Both the position numbers and the translations under genes were made by a program. 64,000 bases of DNA from Cheiracanthium punctorium (lineage: Eukaryota; Arthropoda; Arachnida; Araneae; Cheiracanthiidae). The stretch covers positions 1 through 64,000 of the forward strand of contig JAWZYV010011615.1 in assembly GCA_038373885.1 (NCBI GenBank), written 5' to 3'. The notes under the pieces were generated by a model that worked only from the letters and a program-made list of their open reading frames with translations, made no database searches and was not told the origin of the DNA. Below are positions 53,615-64,000 of this stretch, one piece after another (within the stretch, counting starts at the first letter, position 1; the number at the start of each line of letters is the position of its first letter).

Positions 53615-54461
53615 TCTTACCTATAACATCTTATGTGTGTTTTTTACAAAGGTTTCTATTTACTTTATTGTTTAACACCAGTATTTTGAGTGTTTTTTCC
53701 ATTTCTTAAAATGTTAAGATAGGCGTAAAGATTTCTTAAAATGTTTTCCCGTAGGGTTTGAATCGAGAGAATGTCTTTGTTGTGGTATTTTTCTTTAACT
53801 GTGTTCCTAAACTGGTGTTTTCTTCTGTCGGTTGGTATCGAATGCACGTAGGGTATTGCGTTTTTCTGTGGCAGTGTTCTTAAACCTTTCTTTTCCTCTG
53901 CTGTTTTTGGTCGAAGTATTATTCTGTTTAAAAATTTTTATTCGGCTCATTATTATAAATAACTCAAAAACGCATGAGCAATTTAAAAGATTACATATTA
54001 TTTAAGTACAGACAAACAATATTTATGTATCATGGCAACCAATCATGTCAAGTTTTTACTCATAATTCCATTAAATATTGTATTAATGCCATTGAAAACA
54101 TGTGAGTAAAGCAACGGAATGCACCATAGTGCCATTTTCTGTATTCGGTGCGTAGGCCTTGTTTATCGGAGGTGACGGGTTGGGTCGCAGCCTGTAACAA
54201 CAGTGAGAGACAGTCAGCAGGATCGCCGCCTGTTCAGCGAAAGACTTCACACAGTGGCTCTGACAAGATCCGGTCCACTTATCCACTGAACAGGGTTATC
54301 AGACAAGATCTTGCTTCAAAAAAGGTAGGCAGTAATGTCGATGCGCAGGGAGCACAGTCGACGTTCTCAGGAACGAACGCCCGAGAGCTGTTCCGCAAAT
54401 AATTAAACTTACAAATCTGGAAAAAGCTTGTTAAGTGTGACGTCAATATGATGTAAAAATA

Positions 54462-55965
54462 CACTCATGTCCATAAATTAAGGATAATGAAGTTCAGACA
54501 AAGGAAGAGAAAGAAGCAAAAAAAATTTGACTTATTTGTAAAGTCTATTTATTAAACAAAAAGTAAAGAGCAAAAAAGATGCTATGTGTTTGACATAATT
54601 AATAAAAATTGCAAGTTTTACTCCCTTGACCAAATTTCAAAAAAGAACCTATTTACAAAAACAGTATAACATGGTTAGTAGGATGGTTAATACGGAGTAC
54701 GTCTCCCGGACGATGCAATACAGGCCTGACAACGCCTAGGCATGCTGAGTATCAAATGATCAATCTGATCTTGGGGAATATTACACCACTCATCAAGCAA
54801 TGCACTCTGAAGTTCCGGTAGACAGGTGGGAGGGGGTTAACGGGCTGCAATTCGTCGGCCAAGCATATCCCACACATGCTCTATTGGATTCAAGTCCGGT
54901 GAGTATGCTGGCCAATGCATACGGGTGATATCCTCCGATTGAAGGCATTCGTCTACAATGTTTGCACGGTGAGGACGGGCGTTGTCATCCATAAACACAA
55001 ATTCAGCACCCATGGCGCCAAGAAACAAACGTACATGTTGTTCCAGAATGACATCCCGATAGATGTGTCCTGTCATCGTTACACTCTGAACATGCAGGTC
55101 AGCTCTGGAACCAAGAATAATTCCTCCCCAAACGAGCCATCCTGCACCACCGTAACGGTGTCTTTCAATGGTGTTCTCTTGGTGGTAACGGGTACCTGGC
55201 GCTCTCCAGATGAATGTCCGGCGAGAATCGGACTCCAAACTAAACCTGGACTCGTCGGAAAACATCACACAAGACCACTGTTGCGGTGTCCACAATGCAT
55301 GCTCTCTACTCCAGGTTAATCGCAGGCGACAGTGAGTTGCGGTAAGTGGAACACATCTGACAGGCCTACGAGCATATAGACCAATGTGCCCTAAGCGTCT
55401 GTACACGGTCTGCCTTGAAACTGTCGTACCGGTAGCTGAAGAGAGCTGACGAGACAGGTCTGATGCTGTACTCCGTCTGTTTCTTTTGGCAGTAACTGCC
55501 AAATAGCGGTCCTCATTTGGCGTTGTAACTCGGGGGCGACCTGTGCTGTAACGTCTACTCACATTACCATCATCTTGGAATCGTTGCCAAAGCCTGGAGA
55601 TGACACTCTGGGCGATTCCAAGTTCCTCGGATACTTCCAGCTGGGTACGTCCCCATTCCAGTCGTCCGATAATTCTGCCACGTAAAACATCATCCAAATG
55701 CCTCCTTTGTGCCATAACTATGCGGTTTTTGCACTGAAAGGCTTTCACAGCGCTTGTGAACAATTTTACTTCTTTGCCACCATTCTTTATATACCCCTCT
55801 CTTACACTCTCGTCATTGTGACGTACCATCCACGCCATCTGGTGGTTTCCTGTAATTTGCATATTCTTCTTCAAGATGTGTGTGATCATTCCACAGGTGA
55901 AATTTTTATTTTAGAGATCAATTTCTGTGTGATTCTGAATTATCCTTAATTTATGGACATGAGTG
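54462..55965 (-). mobile_element. Tc1/mariner (Tc1-like) transposon, copy B
   Basis: 1504 bp, TIRs CACTCATGTCCATAAATTAA (54462) and the inverted equivalent ending ATGAGTG (55965), flanked by TA (54460-54461 and 55966-55967). Contains one - strand transposase. A different family from copy A: only the first few TIR bases are shared. Confidence 0.93.
54687..55715 (-). pseudogene. Tc1-like DD34E transposase, copy B, one internal stop
   Basis: Start chosen at ATG 55715 (MAQRRHLDDVLRGRIIGRLE), the usual Tc1-like N-terminus; the open frame runs upstream to 55889 without family similarity. Paired helix-turn-helix domains with a GRPR-type linker (RYSTGRPRVTTPNEDR), then catalytic D (MFSDESRFSL), D (MDDNARPHRA) and E (NPIEHVWD) with 34 residues between the last two. 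A TAA at 54837-54839 stops translation after RRIAAR. The same frame continues to TAA 54687-54689, giving the normal length of 342 residues. Only this one defect is visible, so the copy is young but probably dead. Confidence 0.93.
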
Positions 55966-55967
55966 TA

Positions 55968-56872
55968 ACTTGCAATAGCTAATTTTGTCACGCAAATGAT
56001 TAACTTTTTTGACTCTCGGATATGAAATGTTGCTGAAAATAGCGAAAAATTGCTTAAAAATGAGAGAACGGGTGGATTTTCAGATTTTTAAAGTAGCGCA
56101 GATTGTTTTCTATATTTTTATACATGATTATGGAATTTTTCAAGGGGGATCGTACAAACGGTGTAGAAATTATCAGGCTTTTTGTCCTTGACATTGCAAT
56201 GTTTTTGTAGTCATGGCGGAATGAAGAAGCAAGGGGGTAAAAGACACTTCATTTCCTTTACTGAGCGTTACTTCCGTCAGAAAAAAAAATCTGAGTTACC
56301 CCCTAGTTGCGCCTAAAGAAGTTTTACTTAAAAAAAAAAAAAAAAAAAAAAAAAACATGATTTTTTTTAAAATGAGTCCAATAATTTGGCTAACACTGCC
56401 CTGAATAAAAGGAACAGTAACATATAGGGCCATGAAGCTGGCTGCCTCGGCAGCTAGTTTTAAGAAATCTTTATTTATCATTTATTAAAACTGCATGTTT
56501 ATCAAACTTATATTGTGTGTTGTTAAAAAAATACGTGAGTGGACTCTAGCAAATTTTCTCAATTTTGACTTCTAGTCGTAGGATTTTTCAAGGGGTTCTA
56601 ATGCATACATGTTACATCTGGAAAAAATGAGCCTAAACTCCAGACCATTAGATCAAGAGCTGTGTTCCCAAATGTGGGACCTTTACACTTCACCCGCCTA
56701 GCGTGTTCAGTGTTTCATCCACTAGGCTAATTCAGTATTGAACATCCACTTAATAATAAAGTTTCAGCAATGATACAAGTTTAACTCAAAAGCAGTTTAA
56801 GTCAAACTGCTTAAAATATCAGAACTCCTAAAACAAAGCATAGAAAGTAGAATAGCTTATGAAAACTCTTAC
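55968..56872. other. UBE2K intron spacer
   Basis: AT-rich, with a poly-A run (56330-56356). No element or gene recognised. Confidence 0.4.
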
Positions 56873-56937
56873 TTCATCAACTCCCATATCTTTGAGCCTT
56901 TTAATCTTGTCATCGAAGTCTGAATATGATGCCGGTG
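56873..56937 (-). CDS. UBE2K: UBE2K penultimate exon (linker and start of UBA)
   Basis: On the - strand acceptor TATTTTCAG is followed by 65 bases. With the G from the upstream exon they read APASYSDFDDKIKRLKDMGV and DE, aligning with the linker and first UBA helix of UBE2K (Y/A-x-K-I-x-x-L-x-x-M-G). M-G of the conserved ubiquitin-binding M-G-F loop is present, with Val for Phe. Donor GTAAGA. Upstream exon ends in phase 1, downstream exon starts in phase 0; both fit. Confidence 0.92.
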
Positions 56938-57266
56938 CTGAAAATATTGAAAAATTCTGCATTACAAAATCAAAAGAAAATCTTTATGCATTTAAAAATA
57001 ATGCTATAAAACATTAAAAGACAGTAATCTTTTAAAATAAACTTTTTTTATTTAATTCACTAACACCTTTGCTTAATTTTTGATATTTCACAAGAATATA
57101 GTGAAGCCCTGAAATAAATAACAATAATAAAATGCTTTGTTCAAGATAGAAATTGTAAGTATGTTTATGATTCATCTAAACAGAAGCAACAGAAAAAGGG
57201 TAAATCCCTACTTGCTTATGCATGACTAAAATCTTATTTAGACTAAATAATTTAAAACCTGTACAT

Positions 57267-60196
57267 TAGGATGCAGTGAAAAAAACTTTTTTTAAAATTT
57301 CAAAATCCAATAGCGACCAAAAGGTGTGTTTTGTATTGAATAAGAAAAATGCAGAATTTCAAAATTTTTGAAAAATATCTTGAGGGTCCACTATTGCACC
57401 AAAATTTCACAAAAATTCGAAAAATCGAATATTTTATTATTTATAAAATACAAAAAACTATGATTTATAATATACAATAGCAAAAAATAGCTGGATTACA
57501 TGCTGTTCAATGACTGTACAAAATTTTAGAATTCTTGAGAAATATCTTGAGGGTCCACTAAAGCGAACAAAAAAGTTCAAAAAAGAAAAAAAATCATTTT
57601 TTTAAACAAAAAAATTGCTTGAAGGAAAAACTTTTCCATTGTTTATTTACAAATAACTATATTTAAATAAAGTATTAAAATATATATTGAGGGTCCCGTG
57701 CAAAGAACAAATAAGAACCAACACAGCGAAATATTCCTTTTTAATCAGAACCAGGTGGCGCTGATTGTATTTTTCATCGCGCAATGTATTTACTTTTGAA
57801 GAGAAATTATTGCTGTGAGATCATCTCACAACTCGTTTTGTGTTTTTGTAAATTCTATTTCTAGACATTAAAAGCTATTTAGCTAAAAGTGAATTTATTT
57901 AGAAGGCAACACAGCATTTTATTCCTGCTTTGATATTGCATTTCAGCGTGAATTTGGATGTGAAAACTAGGTGATGTTGAATACCTGATTCTTGGAAAAC
58001 CAAAGCAGTTAGGTGATAATATGTTGCCCACATACGAAGAAATTATGCCGTTTCATTTATTTGTAGAGAATAACTTGAAGCATGATAAGAAATCTAAGGA
58101 ATCTACAGTCAGCGAAATTTCAGTAATCATGGCCGAAAGATTAGAGTTAATTTGGAATTGCGCCTCAATTCCAATTTTTTCTAGAGAAAGAATTCTTCAA
58201 ATGATTCGATCATTTCACAATAAATATTAAAACTTTAAGAAATGGTTTAGCAGTAATAGAAAACAGAGCGAGACTGTCCAGCAAAAAGTTAATAGTTTTT
58301 TAGCTCAGTGTAAAAAGTTGTTTGATATTGCTGCTTGCAAATGTTAACTTGATAAGTGAAAATGCAAACGTTCTCGTAAAGTTCCCATAAAAGAACAGGC
58401 TTTTCTGAAGGTCCAGAGTGGCGAACGAAACATTTCTATTGGCGGTATTAAGATTGAAACTATAAGAATGATGCGGAAAAATGAAAGAAAATCTTTGGAA
58501 GCAAGTCGTCTTGAAAAAAAAAAAAAAAAGTCAAAAATCGATTATAAGTATTCAGCGGAAAATTTTGATGGAGAAGAAATTTCGGACAATAACTTTCATA
58601 ATGTAACTGATCCCGGTGGTAACTGACCAGGGAAAAAAACAGCACCTCGCAAACATGAGTTAGCTTGCCTAAATTTCCAAAGGTTTGTGATCAGTATGCA
58701 ATTTCTGACAGGTTAGCAGCAATGATTGCTTCAGCGGTATTGAAGGACGTGGGTATAATATCTGAAGATATGATGCCAAATGTTATGGATGCAAGCAAGG
58801 TTACATGAGAAAGACTGGAAACCCGCAAACAATCTGCAAGACAAGAATGAAGAAAGTATGTCTGTGGTATTTTTTTCGATGGTAGAAAAGATTCTACACT
58901 TTCTATGGAGAAAAGACGAGAAGTCTATCATCGAGAAACAATTATGGAAGAGCATGTGTCTCGTAAAGGTGGTGTTATCAAACTGATGGAAAGAGAGCTT
59001 CAAAAGCCACTGCAATGGCTAATTTGCCTGTTCCATGCAAATGAGCTGCTGCTCAGGCACTTAATAGAACATATAGATGGGCCTACTGTTAGACTATTAG
59101 GTTTTTCTAGTACGGTCGAAAAAAAAACCCCGAAAAATTGTGAACAATTGCCTGTTGTTAAGTTTGTTCCTATCCCACAGCTGTTCCTATACCACAGCTA
59201 ACCAAAATTTGCACTTATACGTTGCTGAGCCAAATCCACGATCTCATAGCATTAATATCCTACATTGCCAAAGTATATTGCCCAGTTTGGTTTATGATAA
59301 AGGCATCTCCATCATGCATAAGTGGAGCTATCCACTAATAGGGTATGATCAAGCTGTCCCGATACCTTAGCGAAGAACTTATGTCAGTGATAGATCCTGT
59401 TATTCAGCGAAATGGGTTCTTTGCCCACCCTGAAAACATTCTTTTTTCTATGCTGTTAGACAAGAGAACACAAATCCAAGAGCTGGCAGCTCGTAGAATT
59501 TTGAAAGCCCGAGAACAACCCAAAATGTAAGAGACTTCAATGTTCCAATGCTGAATTTCTAGGTGCAGGATAATATTGATTTGATCGATTGGAAATGCTC
59601 TCATATCCAAATTACTTCACCACCATTTATTTCATAAATCAGGAATGATGAATTCATGGAAATCAAAGGGATGGAATTAGAATCGCAATTTTTTGACATT
59701 TTCAAAATAATGCCGTTGAAATAAATTTCAAAATGCCATGCTGTAAAAAAAAAGTGACATTCTAAATAACTGTAAAATGTTCACAATTTTTCTTTCCTTT
59801 TATATGTACTTTATCAAAGTATTAAAACCATTTTCAGGCAAGCAATTATTTGTAATGAAAAGAGATTTTTTCCCTCTGTTTGTACTTCACTGTTCCCTGC
59901 AGTGGAGCCTCAGGATGTTTTCTGACAATTCTAAAATTTTGCACAGCCATTAAATAGCATTTAACCCAAATTTTTATCGAAATTGAATTAAAAAAACATA
60001 TTTATTTTTATCTTATAAATAATGCTAAAATACTCAATTTTTCGAATTTTCGTGATACTTTGGTGCAAAAGTGGACCATCAAGATATATTTCAAAAATTT
60101 TGAAATGCTGCATTTTTCTTTTTCAATACAAAACACAACTTTTGGTCGCTATTGGATTTTGAAATTTAAAAAAAAAGTTTTTTTCACTGCACCCTA
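57267..60196 (+). mobile_element. Long-TIR DNA transposon with 8-bp TSD, superfamily unassigned
   Basis: 2930 bp, starting TAGGATGCAGTGAAAAAAAC and ending in the inverted GTTTTTTTCACTGCACCCTA. Terminal inverted repeats extend about 180 bp (57267-57447 against 60013-60196) at roughly 90% identity. Flanked by the perfect 8-bp duplication CTGTACAT (57259-57266 and 60197-60204). A subterminal motif ATCTTGAGGGTCCACTA recurs inside the left end (about 57379, 57548, partly 57685). It holds a decayed transposase gene. The 8-bp duplication suits hAT, but such long TIRs do not. Confidence 0.85.
58021..59720 (+). pseudogene. Decayed transposase of an unclassified family
   Basis: Pieces in different frames: 58021-58380 (AERLELIWNCASIPIFSRER, then KLFDIAACKC and a Cys/Lys stretch leading to KVPIKEQAFL, a possible zinc-binding region), 58780-59000 (YHRETIMEEHVSRKGGVI), 58960-59190 (KPLQWLICLFHANELLLRHL, IDGPTVRLLGF, EQLPVVKFVPI) and 59345-59530 (LSEELMSVIDPVIQRNGFFA, HPENILFSMLLDKRTQIQEL). 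At least five frameshifts or stops. I recall the P-L-Q-W-x-x-C-x-x-H-A-N-E-L-x-L-R-H-L block from proteins annotated only as uncharacterised in arthropods and cnidarians. The C-x-x-H block is reminiscent of hAT, but that is inference. Confidence 0.6.
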
Positions 60197-60351
60197 CTGT
60201 ACATACCTGCTTATGTGATTTTTTTTAAAAATTAGTTTTATTTGCAATTTCAGGTATTAAAATTTTGTCATTAATCAATAAAATTTCAGTAAGAGATAAC
60301 ACTTATACACAATTTGGAAAAGGGAAAAAGAAACTACAAAATGTGTTAAAC

Positions 60352-60515
60352 CTCCAGCATAGGCTTGGGTCCAGTGTTTAGCAGTAAGTCTGAACATTTC
60401 TGGATCTTCTTTATATTGCCTTGCTACTACAGCATCTTGAGGATCATCAGGTTCAGCAGCAGCCAATAAAGCTTGAAGAGATAGAAGGACAGTTCGCAGT
60501 GTCATGGCTGCAGCC
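60352..60515 (-). CDS. UBE2K: UBE2K internal exon (C-terminal part of the E2 fold)
   Basis: On the - strand acceptor TAATTTTAG, then one base completing a Trp codon and 54 codons: AAAMTLRTVLLSLQALLAAA, EPDDPQDAVVARQYKEDPEM, FRLTAKHWTQAYAG, plus one base before the donor GTTTAA. It matches UBE2K from just after the QW in helix 2 to the end of the UBC domain; EPDDPQDAVVA is a hallmark. The active-site Cys lies in an upstream exon beyond 64000. Any host transcript therefore enters the window from the right on the - strand. Confidence 0.96.
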
Positions 60516-60859
60516 CTAAAATTATTAAAAATAATAAAATAAATTACATTCAAAGTTTTTTTTTTTTTTTTTCCAAGTTAGTAGTAGGGAACTGTTAAAA
60601 ATGATTGACAATGGAAATTATAATAACTTCAACAATAAAGAAATTAAAACTGCACAAAACCAAATTTCAAAATCATCTGGCAATTTATAGCATATAGCCA
60701 CTTGAATAAACCTGCAGTCCATTTCCAAACTAAATAAATTTGTGCATTGAGCTGCTCAAGCATTGCATAATGACTTAAAAAATAATCAATGCTGGTTTGT
60801 TCACAAAATTAAACCACTGAAAAGCATTAAATAAACAAAAGCGCTTATTTATTATTATT
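60516..60859 (-). other. UBE2K intron, nothing recognised
   Basis: AT-rich with a poly-T run (60560-60573). Part of the intron upstream of exon 60352-60515, whose 5' partner is outside the window. Confidence 0.5.
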
Positions 60860-63800
60860 TTTTTAATGGCTTAGTGATTTTATTTCTTATCTTCCACCAA
60901 ATCTGCACATATCTTCCTCAGTACCAATCAATAACTTGCTTAGCATCATTCTTCCAGAATCTGACGTGGACAACACATGACTTCCTTGTACGAGTATTTA
61001 AACAAAAATATTTTCAGCCCACTTCATCGAAACTTATTTTGTTTGAAAGAGATAAAATATTGTAGTAAGGTTTAGAGATTTCTAGCCAAATATTTCCGAT
61101 ACCGCCAATCTGGGTTCAGTTTGAAAGATTTCCTTCTGGCACTTAATTTGGCGATATTTCACCAAAAGCCGATAAACTTGAGATAGTTTCCGAGATTTGG
61201 GGATAGCCAAAGTAGTAATTGACCACAGATTTTCAATAAATTGAATGTATCCATAGACCTTAATATATTTAAAATCATTTGAGAGATCCTGTAAATAAAT
61301 TACCGAGTCGATTGCAATTTAAAAAAAGAGAAGCAGAGTTAGATGTTACAATAGCTCTAAATACAAAATTCTACATATAAAAGTTTTAGAGTTATGCAAA
61401 ATAGAAAATAATTTTTGGTGCAAAATTTGGTGATATTTCACCAAAACTTGGCAGGGTTGATGACAAATGGCGAGATTTTAGGCATGGACCAAACAATGGC
61501 TGACTATCGCCAAATTTGGCAATACTTTGCCAAAACTCGCCAAGGATGATGGCAAATGGCAATATTTTGGGCATGGACCAAATGACTATCGCCAAATTTG
61601 GCCATATTTCAGCAAAACTCACCAAGGTTGACGACAAATAGCGAGATTTTGGAAAAGGACTAAATAATGACTGTCTACAGATGTAATATATTGAAGATGT
61701 CCATAGACAATGTATTAATTCTTTTGGCTGGTCCTGTAAATAAAGTCTCTTATATGAAATTTTAACATTCTACGACTAATAGTTTTTGAGATTTTAGAGT
61801 TAAATATATACACGTATACACCAAAAGTTGCCAAGGTTGGCGACTTTTTGGGTAATTCTTGAGGGAGGCACATGACCATGGTCGGACCATTACCTAAATA
61901 TATGGTAGGATGGTATTGTGCTTGAAATGGATGAATGTCCCTAAAATTGCCATCGACAAATGTATTAGAAATCTTTTGAGTGTTCCTGTAGCAGACCTAT
62001 AAATGATAAAGACACTTTTTTGATAGAGAAATTCATTTTGTTATCCATAAAAGCCTATATCCCTTCTGAGTTGTTTGAAATAGCCTAATACCTCTAAAAT
62101 ACGCTTTAATGAATTTCGGCCCATAGAGCGTAATGTCTTTAGAATCTTTTGGGCGGCCCCTTCAGATAAACTATCCAGTCGAATGAGACCGAAAGGAGAG
62201 GTGCACAACCAGTGTGTTACAACAATCCTAAATATAAGTTTCAACATTCTATGTCTAATAGCTTTTGAGAAATGCGAGTTTAAAATGAATTTTGGTTGGA
62301 AGTTAAAAATGGATAATTTTCAAATCCAGACAATGATACCAGTAAAAGAGATCCACCTCAGTATCTGCTACCATTTGATAAAGGCATTGACAAAGATTAT
62401 CAATCTCTCTATTCTAAACAAAAATCTGATGTGGACAACATATGACTTCCTTGCACGTCTATTAAATAAAAAATATTTTCGGCGCACTTCATCTAATCTT
62501 ATTTCGTTTGAAAGAGATAAAATATCAGTAATAGTAAGGTTTAGCGATTTCTAGCCAAATATTTCGATATCGCCAAGCTAAGTTCAGTTTGAAAGATTTT
62601 CTTCTGACACTTTATTTGGCGATATTTCACTAAAAGCGAGCAAGCTTGAGAGAGTTTGCGAGATTTTGGGGATAGCCAAAGTAGTCATTGACCACACACC
62701 TTAATGTATTTAAAGTCATTTGGCTGATCCTGTAAATAAATTCCCAGTCGATTGCAGTCAAAAAATATATTCAAAACAGTTAGATATTACAATATAGTTC
62801 TAAGTACAACAGTTGAAAATTCTACGGGTTAAAGTTTTAGAGTTCTGTAAAATACGAAATAATTTTTGGCGATATTTTGGCAAAACTTACCAAGGCATGG
62901 CTATCACCATATATGGCAAGATTTTAAGCACAGACCAAACAATGACAGACTATCGCCAAATTTGGTAATATTTTGCCAAAACTCGCCAAGCCGATGACAA
63001 ATGGCAATATTTTGGTAAATCTCGCCAAGGTCGACGACATATGGCGAGATTTTGGGCATTGACCAAACAATGATCCTTTAAAGTTGTATTATAGTGAAGA
63101 TGTCCATAGACATTAAAGTATTGAAATTCTTTTCGGTGGTCCTGCAAATAAACTCTCCAGTAGATTGGAATAAAAAATCGAGATGCACAACTAGATATTA
63201 CAACAATCTTATACATGAAATTTCATAATAGTTTTTGAGATTTGAGAGTTAAATATGCACACACGTACACCAAAAGTTGCCAAGCTTGGCAACTTTGGGC
63301 ATAGTTCTTGAGGGAGGCACGTGACCGTGGTCGGACCATTACCTAACTTATATGGTAGGACGGTATTGTGCTTGAAATGGATGAATACCCCTAAAATTGC
63401 CATTGACCGTGATGTATTGGAAATCTTTTGAATGTTCCTGTAGCAGAACTATAAATGATAAAGACACTTCTTTTAATGAAGAAATTCATTTTGTAACTCT
63501 TAACAGCATATATCCCTTCTGATTCGTTTGAAATAGCCCAATACCTCTAAATTACGCTTTAATGAATTTCGGCCCATAGAGAGTAATGTATTTAGAATCT
63601 CTTGGGCGGCCCTGTAGATAAACTATCAAGTCGAATGGAACCGAAAGGGGAGCTGCACAAGTAGATGTTACAACAATCCTAAATATAAAGTTTCAACATT
63701 CTACACCTAATAATTTTTGAGATATGTAAGTTTAATGAATTTCGGCCCATAGAGCGTAATGTATTTCGTATCTTTTGGGTGGTCCTGTGCATGAACAATC

Positions 63801-64000
63801 CATTCAATTCAGACCAAAAGGGGAGTTGCACAACTAGATGTTAGAAAATTCCTAAATATAAAGTTTCAACATTCTATAACGAATAGTTTGAGATATGCGC
63901 GTTACATACATACGTACACACATATGTATGTACAGACGGCATGGAAAAACTTGCCAAAATAGACTCGCGGCTGGTCGAAATGAGTTGCAGACGCATTTAT
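60860..64000. repeat. ~1.45-kb macro-tandem repeat with internal subrepeats
   Basis: Landmarks recur about 1.45 kb apart: AATCTGACGTGGACAACACA (60959) and AATCTGATGTGGACAACATA (62423), spacing 1464; GAGGGAGGCACATGACCATG (61861) and GAGGGAGGCACGTGACCGTG (63310), spacing 1449. Inside are ~110-bp subrepeats built on GGCGATATTTCACCAAAACT / GGCGAGATTTTGGGCATG, and ~172-bp subrepeats marked by TTTCGGCCCATAGAG (63569 and 63741). The array lies in an upstream UBE2K intron and runs off the right end of the window. No coding frame; non-coding satellite or Helitron-like array. Confidence 0.85.

Larger units (their letters stand above)
53376..53669. mobile_element. 294-bp snapback: tail-to-tail inverted retroelement ends
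   Basis: Two 140-bp arms (53376-53515 and 53530-53669), about 137 of 140 bases complementary, with a 14-bp spacer. The whole is flanked by a ~20-bp direct repeat AGGCGTAAGATTTCTTAAAA (about 53359) and AGGCGTAAAGATTTCTTAAA (about 53719), as in a target duplication. Each arm contains a hammerhead-like motif. Penelope-like retroelements are known to carry such ribozymes and to integrate with inverted or tandem terminal copies, so that is my preferred origin. Assembly or library fold-back artefact is the alternative. Confidence 0.65.

Noticed and set aside
60275..60553. 92-codon ORF taken as a complete small protein
   Set aside because: Its middle is a spliced UBE2K exon with clear acceptor and donor; the Met-containing start and the tail are intronic.
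1..64000. tRNA or rRNA genes
   Set aside because: No sequence with convincing cloverleaf boxes or rRNA core motifs was seen; the GGTTCAAAT motif at 39300-39694 (- strand) lies in a SINE-like element.

Overview
This is a eukaryotic, AT-rich, repeat-dominated nuclear window, most likely arthropod and probably chelicerate (spider-like). Short GT-AG exons sit in long introns, there are no operons, rRNA or tRNA genes, and the sequence is packed with nested DNA transposons (piggyBac, Tc1/mariner, many hAT-like), Ty3/gypsy elements and SINE-like retroposons. The species is inferred from general character only.

Two host genes converge on each other. On the + strand, three phase-compatible exons (138-183, 2134-2254, 6597-6680) form the 3' end of an unrecognised protein-coding gene. 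A piggyBac element (6681-8361) sits in the TTAA that overlaps its stop codon. On the - strand, the last three coding exons of the ubiquitin-conjugating enzyme gene UBE2K (60352-60515, 56873-56937, 36343-36414) encode the end of the E2 fold and the C-terminal UBA domain; the 5' exons lie beyond 64000. Its last intron (20.5 kb) and the preceding one (3.4 kb) are filled with transposons.

Region by region: 1-6.7 kb, the unknown gene with a hAT transposase relic in its last intron. 6.7-8.4 kb, piggyBac. 9.1-16.4 kb, Ty3/gypsy element 1 with two later insertions, lying in a 173-bp tandem array. 17-36 kb, a gene desert with many small TIR elements, nested insertions and fold-backs. 36.4-39.7 kb, a Tc1 element inside an inverted-repeat element, then a SINE-like insertion. 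40-52 kb, a mariner relic broken first by a hAT-like element and then by an apparently young, coding-intact Ty3/gypsy element 2 (42193-51634) with 1.9-kb LTRs and a textbook UUUAAAC-UAA frameshift site. 52.5-53.9 kb, an endonuclease fragment, a minisatellite and a 294-bp snapback carrying two hammerhead-ribozyme-like motifs. 54.5-56 kb, a nearly intact Tc1. 57.3-60.2 kb, a 2.93-kb element with ~180-bp TIRs and an 8-bp duplication whose decayed transposase I cannot place in a named superfamily. 60.9-64 kb, a ~1.45-kb macro-tandem repeat.

The most notable points are the long-TIR transposon at 57267-60196, the inverted hammerhead-like pair at 53376-53669, the frameshift signal and LTR-embedded antisense ORFs of gypsy element 2, the frame-restoring 1869-bp insertion in gypsy element 1, and piggyBac placed exactly at a host stop codon.
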